Of a stretch of 35,934 bases of DNA, positions 1 through 7,401 are shown in pieces. Location: contig JAAYXE010000129.1 of the NCBI GenBank assembly GCA_012516075.1, forward strand, positions 1 through 35,934, written 5' to 3'. A model generated the notes under the pieces. It was not told the DNA's origin, searched no databases, and saw only the letters and a list, made by a program, of their open reading frames with translations. The position numbers and the translations under genes were made by a program. Source of the DNA: Chloroflexota bacterium. Its GTDB lineage: Bacteria > Chloroflexota > Anaerolineae > Anaerolineales > UBA4823. Numbering within the stretch: position 1 is the stretch's first letter; every line of letters starts with the position of its first letter.

Positions 1-71
1 AATGTCCTGCAGGGAAAATTGTGTGTGGAGCTGAGCAGAAAAATGTGCGCTTTGCAGTTGAGAGAGCATAT

Positions 72-623
72 CTATTCACCGGCCTTTTCACCTGTCCAGT
101 CCATTCGAATGTAGACACCTCTGTCATCCACCGGTCTGAACCCGAGGCGGGCGTAAAGGCGCTGGGCAGGGTTGAATTTTTCGACGTGGATGCTGACCCG
201 GCAGCCGGTCCGCTCTGCCTCGGCCAGGATTTGTTTCAGCAGCCGTGTGCCAGTTCCGCGCCCCCGAAAGGCGGGCAGCAGGGCGATATCTATGATCCGG
301 ATTTCACCCGGCCAGCGGGCGATGTACAACCTGCCGGCCGGCTCCCCGTCGACGAGGATGATATCGTAGCTGGCCCCTGTGTAATTTTCATGGTAGTAGC
401 GGTGCTGGGCCTCGAACTGCATGGTGATGAATGCCTGTTTCTGTTCCGGGCTCCAGTCCACCAGCTGCAGTTCCTCCTGGCGGGTGCTGGCATACACCTG
501 CAGCAGGAAATCGCGGTCAGCAGACGCGGCCGGCCGCAGGCACAGATCGACGGCAGGCTGTGCCGTGTCCGCAGTAGAGTTATCTGGATTGCTTTCGGAA
601 GGGTGGGGGTCAGACGCGCGCAT
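72..623 (-). CDS. GNAT-family N-acetyltransferase
   Basis: A 183-residue protein of the GCN5-related acetyltransferase fold, expected to move an acetyl group from acetyl-CoA to an amine; the substrate cannot be told. Residues 1-27 are polar and look disordered; the GNAT fold spans about 28-175. The acetyl-CoA loop (motif A) is R120-G-R-G-T-G125, after the strand IDIALLP, and motif B (NPAQRLYARLGF, 151-162) is typical. The ATG lies inside the end of the upstream gene (14-base overlap, positions 610-623), so the two are probably translationally coupled. Two more GNAT genes occur in this window (12187 and 23943) and are not close paralogues. Family assignment is firm, function is not. Confidence 0.9.
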   Translation of the reverse strand: MRASDPHPSESNPDNSTADTAQPAVDLCLRPAASADRDFLLQVYASTRQEELQLVDWSPEQKQAFITMQFEAQHRYYHENYTGASYDIILVDGEPAGRLYIARWPGEIRIIDIALLPAFRGRGTGTRLLKQILAEAERTGCRVSIHVEKFNPAQRLYARLGFRPVDDRGVYIRMDWTGEKAGE

Positions 624-930
624 GCTGATCTACGGTGCGCCAGCAGCGTCCGTCTGTGGACTGGAGGGTAAAAGAGTGCTCCCCACAGCCGATCTCCGCA
701 TAAAAGATCCCCTGCCGGGTGGAGATGTTCAAAACCGACCGGTTTTCGCCAAAATTGGCTGCCAGCTGCCAGGTTTTACCCTGGTCGAGCGACTCGTAGA
801 TCTTACCTTCGGGGGTACCGCGCAGAACTTTGGCCGGGGCTGCTGCTTCGCTTCCGGAATAACCGCGGAAAGCCATCAGCCCGCCGAGGGGGGCAATGGC
901 GAACAACTTTAAGAAATTTCGCCTGTTCAT
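610..930 (-). CDS. Small Tat-signal protein with BNR/Asp-box motif
   Basis: A 106-residue exported protein. The start is the ATG at 930, which has a well-placed GAGGAG ribosome site about 9 bases upstream; the frame stays open further upstream but in AT-rich leader DNA. The N-terminus N2-R-R-N-F-L-K followed by a hydrophobic stretch (AIAPLGGLMAF) is a twin-arginine-type signal. The mature part carries an Asp-box (S47-L-D-Q-G-K-T-W54) and a weaker second one (S91-T-D-G-R-C-W97), motifs found in BNR propellers such as sialidases and photosystem-II-stability-like proteins. It is far too short for a full propeller, so it is either a propeller fragment or a small stand-alone domain. It overlaps the downstream GNAT gene by 14 bases. 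Role unknown. Confidence 0.7.
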   Translation of the reverse strand: MNRRNFLKLFAIAPLGGLMAFRGYSGSEAAAPAKVLRGTPEGKIYESLDQGKTWQLAANFGENRSVLNISTRQGIFYAEIGCGEHSFTLQSTDGRCWRTVDQHARV

Positions 931-1103
931 CAACGAGAGCTCCTCTGTGAACGAAATTTTATTTGCAGCAGTCCGCAGGCCGTCTGCTGTTATATCAATG
1001 TTTGAATAAAGTGAAGTGGTGCAAATTATATCGAAAAGTGACAGTATTAGGTGTTGTATAAACCTTTCAAAACTGTATAACCTGTTCAATAACTGTGGGG
1101 ATA

Positions 1104-1203
1104 ATAAAACCTTCAAGGTCTTAACAGGTTCTGTTGTGGCTGCGCCCCCTGCCTCACGTTGGTTCCAGTTCGGGATGGAACTGCCGGAAACCTTAAAGGT
1201 TTT
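1104..1203. repeat. Inverted-repeat element, copy 1 (ATAAAACCTTC termini)
   Basis: The left end ATAAAACCTTCAAGGTC (1104-1120) and right end AAACCTTAAAGGTTTT (1188-1203) are near-perfect inverted copies, one mismatch over 14 bases. A second copy of the same architecture and almost the same length lies at 8731-8831. The interiors share a GGATGGAAC core inside a smaller hairpin. No open frame is present, so this resembles a non-autonomous MITE-like element or a large RNA hairpin. Confidence 0.65.
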
Positions 1204-1224
1204 CCATTCACATTTGATACGAAT

Positions 1225-1545
1225 TTACCCCCACCCCTGCCCTCTTTCAAGGATAGGTTTTTAATTTCTTAATGGCTGCCAGCATCTGAATGCCGCAACC
1301 AGGCGTCCTTCGACTACGCTCAGGATGCCAGGTTGCGGCATTTATTGCCCGCAGGTGCGCTGAGCGGAGGGGGCGACAGGCCCCGCAGTCGAAGCGGCTT
1401 GCGGGCGGAAGTCAGTATCGCCATGCTATGGAATCAATTAACCAATTGATTACCATAATACAAAAAAAATTACCTGCCTCTGTGAGACGCCTGCCCTCAC
1501 CCGTTCGCTCGCTGGCGCTCGCTCACAGGGGAGGGGGAAAAATCC
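1225..1545. repeat. Composite hairpin repeat, copy A
   Basis: Four parts occur in the same order as in copy B (17878-18232): (1) a CCCTC..AAGG.TAGGTTTTTAA block at 1240-1266; (2) an 18-base imperfect stem, TGCCGCAACC.. at 1291-1308 paired with ..GGTTGCGGCA at 1323-1340, whose loop is TTCGACTACGCTCA; (3) a GCCCGCA/TGCGGGC stem at 1347-1353 and 1400-1406 followed by GGAAGT; (4) CTGTGAG (1480-1486) paired with CTCACAG (1522-1528). The stem sequences differ between copies while pairing is kept, which suggests selection on structure or a mobile hairpin element. Confidence 0.6.
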
Positions 1546-1646
1546 GCTTCCATCAGCGTGATCCGTTCTCGTCCGCGTCCCTGAATGTGATGAGAGCCGG
1601 TTGTGTTAAAAATAAAACGGCCTGCTGTCGCAGACCGTTTTGCCAG

Positions 1647-1721
1647 TCGGGGCGGGCGGATTTGAACCGCCGACCTCACGGACCCGAACCGTGCGCTCTA
1701 ACCGGGCTGAGCCACGCCCCG
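1647..1721 (-). tRNA. tRNA-Pro (anticodon CGG)
   Basis: A full cloverleaf reads on the minus strand. The acceptor stem CGGGGCG (1721-1715) pairs perfectly with CGCCCCG (1654-1648), with discriminator A at 1647. The D stem is GCTC/GAGC, the anticodon stem CACGG/CCGTG with loop TTCGGGT gives anticodon CGG, and the T arm GGCGG-TTCAAAT-CCGCC is canonical. The 3' CCA is not encoded (the next bases are CTG), so it must be added after transcription. The C1-G72 pair is usual for bacterial tRNA-Pro. It stands alone. Confidence 0.95.
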
Positions 1722-1773
1722 TACAAGCGGATGGCATTATACATCACCCATCTGGCTTTGACAAGGTGAATTC

Positions 1774-3051
1774 TCAAGCTGCTTCTTTCACCGCCTCCCG
1801 CTGGCGGTTCTGCAATCGCGTCCCTTTGGGCAGCAGGAAAGTAAAATTGCTGCCTTTACCTTCCAGGCTCTCCACCCAGATCTGCCCGCCGTGCAGTTCG
1901 ACCATCACCTTCGCCACGGCCAGACCCAGGCCCATGCCGCCCGTGCGGCGGGTGAGGTGATGTTCCAGCTGGAAGAAGGGCTCAAAAATTCTGTGCACGG
2001 CATGCGCCGGGATGCCGATGCCGTTGTCGGCGACCGAGACGCGCACGTAGCCGGGAAGGTTCTCGGCGCTCACCTGCACCTGTCCGTTCTCGTTGTTGAA
2101 CAGGATGCCGTTCTCCACCAGGTTGCAGACGGCGATGTAAATCTTTTCCCGGTCGCCTTCCACCTCGATGGGTTCGGCGGGCAGGCGGTTGGCCAGGTGC
2201 ACCTTCTTGCGCAGGGCCAGGCCGGCCAGGTTCACCAGCGCGGCGTGGATCACGTCCTTCACGTCCACCACCTCCCGGCGGATTTTGCTGCGGTTCTTGA
2301 GCATCTCCTCCATGCCGGAGAGGTCATCGACGATCTTTTTCAGGCGCCTGGCGCTGTTGATGATCACCTGAATCTGCTCGCGCTGCGCCTCGTCGCTGAC
2401 CATTTCATCGAGCAGGGAGGCGTGCCCCAGGATCAGCCCCAGCGGCGTGCGCAGCTCGTGTGAGGTGATGGCGACGAAGTCGGCCTTCATGCGTTCAAGG
2501 TCTTCCATCTCCTGCCGGGTGCGCGCCGCCTGCTCCTGCAGCAGGCTTTCCTGGATTAATGTTGCCGTCTGGATGGCGAGCATGGTGAGCAGATCCGCGT
2601 CGTCGGAGGTAAAAGGAACACCGCCCTTTTTGTTGAGGACTTCCAGAACGCCGACGGTCTGCTGGCGGTAGATAAGGGGGACGGCCAGCAGCGAGCGGGT
2701 GGTGTATCCGGTTATCTCGTCCACGCGGTGGAAGATGCGCCCGTCGGCGGCAGCGTCGTTGATGACCAGGGGTTCGCCTTTCGTGTAAACGTACCCGGCG
2801 ACGCTGGATTCGAGCGGAATGCGCTGGCGCAGGATCATATCCGCGTGCTGGTGGGGCGCTGCCAGGAACTTCAGCAGGCCGGTCTCCTCTTCATAAACGA
2901 GGATCGAACTGGTTTCACTCTGAGTCAGCTCGCAGGCGGTGGTCACAATTTCCTGCAGGGCCGCGTTCAGATCGTCCGACTGGTGCAGGCGGCGTAATAC
3001 TGCCAGCAGCCGCTCCATGCGCTGCATGCGGAGATTGGTGGTTTGGAGCAT
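1774..3051 (-). CDS. GAF-domain sensor histidine kinase
   Basis: A 425-residue kinase with no membrane segments. A GAF domain covers about 28-168, a short coiled helix 170-190, then HisKA with phospho-acceptor H198 (S-H-E-L-R-T-P) and a HATPase domain: N-box near 307-318 (NLVENG), G1 D342-N-G-I-G-I, G2 G371-G-M-G-L-G-L. It should autophosphorylate and pass phosphate to a response regulator, but none is adjacent, so it is an orphan here. The GAF domain suggests sensing of a small cytoplasmic ligand or redox state. The start chosen is the ATG at 3051 with a CGGAG ribosome site 8 bases upstream; the frame remains open for 80 more codons but crosses the promoter region shared with ino1. The two genes are divergent. 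Confidence 0.9.
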   Translation of the reverse strand: MLQTTNLRMQRMERLLAVLRRLHQSDDLNAALQEIVTTACELTQSETSSILVYEEETGLLKFLAAPHQHADMILRQRIPLESSVAGYVYTKGEPLVINDAAADGRIFHRVDEITGYTTRSLLAVPLIYRQQTVGVLEVLNKKGGVPFTSDDADLLTMLAIQTATLIQESLLQEQAARTRQEMEDLERMKADFVAITSHELRTPLGLILGHASLLDEMVSDEAQREQIQVIINSARRLKKIVDDLSGMEEMLKNRSKIRREVVDVKDVIHAALVNLAGLALRKKVHLANRLPAEPIEVEGDREKIYIAVCNLVENGILFNNENGQVQVSAENLPGYVRVSVADNGIGIPAHAVHRIFEPFFQLEHHLTRRTGGMGLGLAVAKVMVELHGGQIWVESLEGKGSNFTFLLPKGTRLQNRQREAVKEAA

Positions 3052-3087
3052 GAACGTTTCTCCGTTGGGTGTCCGGTCAATGACAAC

Positions 3088-3096
3088 ATTATAGCA
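3088..3096 (-). promoter_or_regulatory. Extended -10 promoter of the histidine kinase gene
   Basis: On the minus strand the bases read TGCTATAAT, a perfect extended -10 element. Transcription would start near 3081, giving a leader of about 30 bases that contains the ribosome site. No good -35 is visible, as expected for extended -10 promoters. Confidence 0.55.
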
Positions 3097-3133
3097 TGCC
3101 CGCAATTGTTGTGTTCTAAACCTCACGAAGTTG

Positions 3134-3139
3134 TATAAT
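3134..3139 (+). promoter_or_regulatory. Candidate -10 box of ino1
   Basis: TATAAT lies 164 bases before the ino1 start, back-to-back with the -10 of the divergent kinase. A weak TTGTGT at 3109-3114 with a 19-base spacer is the best -35 candidate. The leader is long (about 155 bases) and contains small palindromes (GTACGTAC, GCATGCATGC). Confidence 0.4.
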
Positions 3140-3302
3140 ACGCTCTGTTGTACGTACAGGGCGTACCCCAGAAATTCGGCGTTATCACTGCAGGAAAAAA
3201 ACATGCGCAGGCGGTGCACCGTTCCTGTATGCATGCATCCTCGCAGGACGAGTAAGTAAATGAGCCGGAAAACGAAGATGCTAACAATCAAGGAGAACCA
3301 GA

Positions 3303-4391
3303 ATGAGTGATAATCATAAAGTTCGTGTAGCCATCATTGGAGTGGGGAACTGCGCTTCCGCACTGGTGCAGGGAGTGCAGTTTTACCAGAACGCCCGGGA
3401 TGACGAGCAGGTGCCCGGCCTGATGCATGTGAATCTGGGCGGATATCACATCCGCGACATCGAATTCACGGCAGCCTTCGATGTGGTCGATACGAAAGTG
3501 GGGAAGGACCTGAGCGAGGCCATTTTTGCCTATCCAAACAACACGATCCGCTTCGCCGATGTGCCTCACCTGGACGTTCCCGTCTCCCGCGGTATGACTC
3601 ACGACGGCCTGGGGAAATATCTGCAGCAGGTCGTGAAGAAAGCGCCCGGCCCGACGGCCGATATTGTGGGCATCCTGCGCGAGACGAAGACGGACGTGGT
3701 GGTGAACTTCTTACCGGTGGGCTCCGAGATGGCGACCAAGTGGTACGTCGAACAGGTCCTTGAGGCCGGATGTGCGTTCGTCAACGGCATCCCGGTTTTC
3801 ATCGCCAGCCAGGACTACTGGGCCAAACGCTTCGTAGAGCACGGCCTGCCGGTGATCGGCGACGACGTGAAGAGTCAGGTGGGCGCGACCATCCTGCACC
3901 GCGTGCTGACCAGTCTGTTTGTGGACCGCGGGGTGCGCCTGGACCATACCTACCAGCTCAACTTTGGCGGTAACACAGACTTCCTGAACATGCTCGAGCG
4001 CGAGCGCCTGGAATCGAAGAAGATCTCCAAGACCGGCGCCGTGACCAGCATGCTGCCTTACAGCCTGCCGGCGGACGATGTGCATGTGGGGCCCAGCGAT
4101 CACGTGCCGTGGCTGACCGACCGCAAGTGGTGCTACGTGCGCATGGAAGGGACCACCTTCGGTGAAGTGCCGCTGAACCTGGAGGCCAAGCTGGAGGTCT
4201 GGGATTCGCCGAACTCGGCCGGCGTGATTATCGACGCCGTGCGCTGCGCCAAGCTGGCCCTCGACCGCGGCCTGTGCGGCCCGCTGCTGGGTCCGTCGGC
4301 TTACTTTATGAAGACCCCGCCCAAGCAGTTCCGTGACAGCGTGGCCAAGGAAATGACCGAGGCCTTTATCCGCGGCGAAGCAGCCGAATAA
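3303..4391 (+). CDS. ino1: Inositol-3-phosphate synthase (myo-inositol-1-phosphate synthase)
   Basis: A 362-residue NAD-dependent cytoplasmic enzyme that converts glucose-6-phosphate to 1D-myo-inositol 3-phosphate, the first step towards phosphatidylinositol, inositol-based thiols or compatible solutes. The Rossmann loop G13-V-G-N-C-A-S19 is at the N-terminus, and family blocks [26 protein letters not shown] and SKTGAV follow. The length matches the short actinobacterial/archaeal form rather than the ~530-residue eukaryotic form. The start has a clear AAGGAG site 8 bases upstream. A strong intrinsic terminator follows 30 bases after the stop, so it is probably transcribed alone. Function of the product (lipid or solute) cannot be read from the neighbours. 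Confidence 0.95.
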   Translation: MSDNHKVRVAIIGVGNCASALVQGVQFYQNARDDEQVPGLMHVNLGGYHIRDIEFTAAFDVVDTKVGKDLSEAIFAYPNNTIRFADVPHLDVPVSRGMTHDGLGKYLQQVVKKAPGPTADIVGILRETKTDVVVNFLPVGSEMATKWYVEQVLEAGCAFVNGIPVFIASQDYWAKRFVEHGLPVIGDDVKSQVGATILHRVLTSLFVDRGVRLDHTYQLNFGGNTDFLNMLERERLESKKISKTGAVTSMLPYSLPADDVHVGPSDHVPWLTDRKWCYVRMEGTTFGEVPLNLEAKLEVWDSPNSAGVIIDAVRCAKLALDRGLCGPLLGPSAYFMKTPPKQFRDSVAKEMTEAFIRGEAAE

Positions 4392-4420
4392 GAAAAATCA
4401 CCAGCATGAGAATCAACCGG

Positions 4421-4449
4421 GGCGCCAGACGATTCTGGCGCCTTTTTTT
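4421..4449 (+). terminator. Intrinsic terminator of ino1
   Basis: A perfect 9-base stem, GGCGCCAGA (4421-4429) and TCTGGCGCC (4434-4442) with a 4-base loop, is followed by seven T residues (4443-4449). It lies 30 bases after the ino1 stop. Confidence 0.92.
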
Positions 4450-4493
4450 GTTCTCATTTTTTTATCAGGGAAATTCGCCCTAACCATCCAGGT

Positions 4494-4531
4494 GCCGCCC
4501 ACCGCAAAGTTCTGCAGTGGGCGGCTTTTTT
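4494..4531 (+). terminator. Second tandem plus-strand terminator
   Basis: A perfect 9-base stem, GCCGCCCAC (4494-4502) and GTGGGCGGC (4517-4525) with a 14-base loop, is followed by six T residues. It points the same way as the ino1 terminator 45 bases earlier and would protect the convergent gene from read-through. No T-run is present on the minus side, so it would not end the minus-strand gene. Confidence 0.75.
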
Positions 4532-4564
4532 CTTTTTCTCTGGATTACCGGGCAGGCTCAGACT

Positions 4565-6856
4565 TTATTCAACCAGCCCGGTGGGGACGAACACCAGGCC
4601 GCTGCCGGTCTGGGCCAGGCCCTGGTGCAGCAGTTCAGGAGGGCCGGACGGCAGTGGATAGCGGTACAGGCTCTGGTCTTTGATCAGGTAGAGCGCTTTG
4701 GAGTCCGGCGACCAGGCCAGACGGTCGCCGGGCTGGCCGGGCAGTTCTGCGACCAGGTCCCCGTCCGTCTCATAAATGCGCACGCCAGCCGGCAGCGCGC
4801 CGCCGCGGCTGGCAAAGGCCAGATATCGCCCGTCCGGGGAAGGCAGCGGGGCTGTGTTCTCGCCGGCGTACAGCAGGCTGTCGCCCCGGGGATCCAGCAG
4901 GGCCGCTCCTGAGGGAGAGCTGAGGCTGTAGCGGCCCAGGGTTTCCAGCCAGGCCAGCCGCCCTCCGGGCTCCATCCCATCCACTCTGACCCGGCGCTCC
5001 TCGCCAGTGGAGAGGGTCAATAAAAGGACCTCAGGGCTGTCTGTAAAGGTGAGCGCCAGGGCGTCCGCGCCCGGCGCCAGCGCAGCCGAGGAGACCGTGC
5101 CTGAACCGGCTGCAAACAGGTCGTTAACGGTGCCGCTGGCCGGGTCGATCACCTGCACGCGGTCGCCCGCCCCGCGGGTGAGGGTCACCAGCTCGCCGGC
5201 CGTGGTCCATCCCATCAGCGAGGTCTCAAAGGGTTCGCCCTGCCGGTCGGGCAGCAGGCGGCGGGGTTCGCCGCCCTGCGAGGGGACCGCCCAGAGGGCG
5301 GCGGTCTCTCGCTCGCCGGTGGCGGTGAAAGCAGCGGTTTCCTGGTAAACGATCCAGCGCCCGTCCGGAGACCAGGTCAGGCCGGCCGGGTAGCCGGCTT
5401 CGGAAGTGAGGCGCTGCAGGCTGCCATGCTCCAGGTCGAACAGGTACAGGCCGGCGCCTTCGCCTTCCGGGGCTGCGGCCAGCGCCAGGCGGCTCCCGTC
5501 GGGCGACCAGGCGGCCGCATCCGGCTGGGAGAGCGCCTGCAGCACCTGCTGCCCCGATAACCCTTCATCCAGCAGCGGGCCGGTCAGCGCCAGGTGGTGC
5601 ACGGCAGCCCGCTCCGGCAGGTGCAGCAGCGCCAGAGAAATGCCATCCGTCTGAGAGGAGCCATCCAGGCCCAGCCGCACTGCCAGCCAGCCTGCGCTGC
5701 CGGGGGCAAGGCTGCCCGCAAGGGGGTGTCCTTCGAGCGCCAGCTGCAGCAGAGGGCCGCCTTGTTCTCCGGCTGCATACAGGCCGCCGTCCCGTTCATA
5801 GACCAGCCAGCCCCCGGTCTCTGCCAGGATTTCTGGGCTGGCGGGCAGGCTCCACAGGCACGCCCCGCCCTGGGGGACCGGCGCAGCCAGGAAGCGGCCG
5901 CCGGGAGACACCGCCAGTGTGTTGCTCCAGGGCAGGGTCTTGCTTTCGAAGCGCGCCACGCTGCCGGCGCTGCCCACATCCCACACGGTCCCCTGGCCGT
6001 CCTCGCCGGCTGAGATCAACAGCCTGCCGTCCGGCGAGAACGCCAGGGCCGTGACCGCCGAGCGGTGGCCGGGTAAGGTGTGCAGAATCTCACGGCTTTC
6101 GATATCCCATATCGTCAGCCCCCCGTCCATTCCTCCTACCGCCAGCAAACGGCCGGCTGGTGAAAAAGCAGCCTGGTTTGGTCGCCCCGGTGCGTCCAGC
6201 GGTTCGAGGGCTTCGCCTTCCGGCAGGCGCCACAGAAACACCTGCGGCGAGTCAGGCCCCCAGGCGGCCATCCATCTCCCATCGGGAGAGACAGCCGCCG
6301 CCTGGGCCGGCCCGGCGTCCAGGCGGCGCGATGGATCCAGATACAGTGCGGCATCCGGCTCGCCGTTCGGGTGAACCAGGGTTGCCAGTGTCCCGTCCGG
6401 GGTGTAATACAGGCGCGCATCGCCGGCGGCCTCCAGGGGCAGGGTATCGAGCAGCGCGCCATCCGCCGTACTGATGCGGCGCAGCTCGCCGTCCGCCGCC
6501 AGGCTCAGGGGCGCGCCGTCGGGGGAGAGGGCGGCGTGGTAGAAGCTCTGGGGCGCGGGGAACTGGAGGTCACCCTGCAGCCCGTCCAGGGCATGCACAT
6601 AGATCCCCTGGGGGCCGGTCAGGATCAGCTGGCGGCCGTCGGGGCTGAAAAAGAGCTGCTGGATGGCTGTGGAACCAAAACAGGCGGCCTGCACCAGCTC
6701 ATCTTCAGGTGCTGTGGGCGGGATGATTTCCACCGGAGGCAGCGAGGGGGTGGCGGTAGGAGCAGGAGCGCTGGCTGTCGGAGAAGGCGGCGGGGGCGGC
6801 AGGCTGCAGGCCGCCAGCAGTAGAATGGGTATTATGAACGCTATTACCTTGCGCAT
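4565..6856 (-). CDS. WD40/PD40 beta-propeller lipoprotein
   Basis: A 763-residue surface or periplasmic-side lipoprotein of unknown role. The signal peptide MRKVIAFIIPILLLAAC has a lipobox with lipidated C17, followed by a proline-rich linker. The rest is built of propeller blades: SPDGR-type strands throughout, at least one clear WD40 blade (LPGHRSAVTALAFSPDGR..WDV) in the N-terminal half, and TolB-like PD40 blades (WSPDGSRLALA, WSPDGRWIVYQ) in the C-terminal half. This suggests two consecutive propellers acting as a binding scaffold. The ATG at 6856 is chosen because it starts the signal peptide directly; a TTG two codons earlier has slightly better spacing to GGA. No catalytic motif is seen. 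Confidence 0.85.
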   Translation of the reverse strand: MRKVIAFIIPILLLAACSLPPPPPSPTASAPAPTATPSLPPVEIIPPTAPEDELVQAACFGSTAIQQLFFSPDGRQLILTGPQGIYVHALDGLQGDLQFPAPQSFYHAALSPDGAPLSLAADGELRRISTADGALLDTLPLEAAGDARLYYTPDGTLATLVHPNGEPDAALYLDPSRRLDAGPAQAAAVSPDGRWMAAWGPDSPQVFLWRLPEGEALEPLDAPGRPNQAAFSPAGRLLAVGGMDGGLTIWDIESREILHTLPGHRSAVTALAFSPDGRLLISAGEDGQGTVWDVGSAGSVARFESKTLPWSNTLAVSPGGRFLAAPVPQGGACLWSLPASPEILAETGGWLVYERDGGLYAAGEQGGPLLQLALEGHPLAGSLAPGSAGWLAVRLGLDGSSQTDGISLALLHLPERAAVHHLALTGPLLDEGLSGQQVLQALSQPDAAAWSPDGSRLALAAAPEGEGAGLYLFDLEHGSLQRLTSEAGYPAGLTWSPDGRWIVYQETAAFTATGERETAALWAVPSQGGEPRRLLPDRQGEPFETSLMGWTTAGELVTLTRGAGDRVQVIDPASGTVNDLFAAGSGTVSSAALAPGADALALTFTDSPEVLLLTLSTGEERRVRVDGMEPGGRLAWLETLGRYSLSSPSGAALLDPRGDSLLYAGENTAPLPSPDGRYLAFASRGGALPAGVRIYETDGDLVAELPGQPGDRLAWSPDSKALYLIKDQSLYRYPLPSGPPELLHQGLAQTGSGLVFVPTGLVE

Positions 6857-6895
6857 AGTCAATACCGGTTCCGGGGTGATTTCGACAGGGTCCTG

Positions 6896-7099
6896 CTAAG
6901 ATGAGGCCGGCGGCGAGGCGGCCGGGGCCAGGCTGGCGATCCCCATCCCGCCTCTCGACTGGCGCCAGCTTCCCGTGCCCAGCTTCTGCTCCGAGAGGTC
7001 CACCTCATGTGCAAAAGGCCGCAGAGAGGCCTCGCTGTTTGAGAATTCATTTATCTCGAGTGCCACAAGTACAGCGAATGATTGGGCCTTGATCTTCAC
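6896..7099 (-). CDS. Possible small protein upstream of the propeller lipoprotein
   Basis: A 67-codon frame begins with GTG at 7099, with GGGGGA four bases upstream, and ends 40 bases before the lipoprotein start. The composition is protein-like (mixed charged and hydrophobic residues, e.g. SFAVLVALEINEF, then EVDLSEQKLGTGSW) with a low-complexity Ala/Pro/Ser tail. I recognise no family, no signal peptide and no metal motif. It could be a genuine small gene leading the lipoprotein operon or a chance frame; codon third positions are less GC-biased than in the neighbours, which argues for caution. Confidence 0.3.
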   Translation of the reverse strand: MKIKAQSFAVLVALEINEFSNSEASLRPFAHEVDLSEQKLGTGSWRQSRGGMGIASLAPAASPPASS

Positions 7100-7208
7100 A
7101 GTTCCCCCGGAAATGTTCTCAAATCTATGATCAGGAAACCGGCTGACAGCAAAGGCCGCCGGAAGCGATCTGCGGCATTCATCACCACCCTTTCAATACG
7201 CCGCAGGA

Positions 7209-7239
7209 TTGGCAGTGTCCAGAAGGTCGGGTTTATAAT
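7209..7239 (+). promoter_or_regulatory. Candidate promoter of the DUF418 gene
   Basis: TTGGCA (7209-7214) and TATAAT (7234-7239) are separated by 19 bases, slightly longer than ideal. The predicted leader to the ATG at 7402 is about 155 bases. Confidence 0.4.
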
Positions 7240-7401
7240 ACTCCATCCATGCCCGTCTCAGAGCCGGAGTGCGGGCTGCATCGCTTTGAATTGTACACGA
7301 TACGCGCCTGCAGGGGGACTTGTATTCATCAAGCAGCGGTATGACCATTCGCCGGGAGACTGAGCCGGCAGCGTTCAAGAGGGGGAGAGCGAGTTTCCAG
7401 G

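Larger units (their letters stand above)
931..1646. other. Gene-free stretch carrying repeat elements
   Basis: No convincing gene lies here. Positions 940-1100 are AT-rich and probably hold the promoter of the Tat-signal gene; TATAAT on the minus strand at 1025-1030 is a candidate -10 box, without a good -35. A ~100-base inverted-repeat element follows at 1104-1203 and a ~320-base composite hairpin repeat at 1225-1545; both have second copies elsewhere in the window. A perfect 8-base inverted repeat (AATCAATT, 4-base loop, AATTGATT, 1432-1451) sits inside the composite element and is absent from its other copy. From 1546 to the tRNA nothing stands out. Confidence 0.7.
6857..7401. other. Intergenic stretch between divergent genes
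   Basis: No certain gene is present. It holds a possible 67-codon minus-strand reading frame at 6896-7099 (listed separately) and a candidate plus-strand promoter at 7209-7239 for the downstream membrane protein. No repeat of the families seen elsewhere was recognised. Confidence 0.5.

Noticed and set aside
1225..1545. Repeat blocks considered as a CRISPR array
   Set aside because: There are no regularly spaced identical repeats with unique spacers and no cas genes; the structure is nested hairpins.
1290..1769. 159-codon plus-strand frame
   Set aside because: It runs through the hairpin repeat and across the antisense strand of tRNA-Pro; no coding character.
3052..3291. N-terminal extension of the histidine kinase by 80 codons
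   Set aside because: It would cross both -10 boxes and a segment with no domain; the ATG at 3051 has a proper ribosome site.
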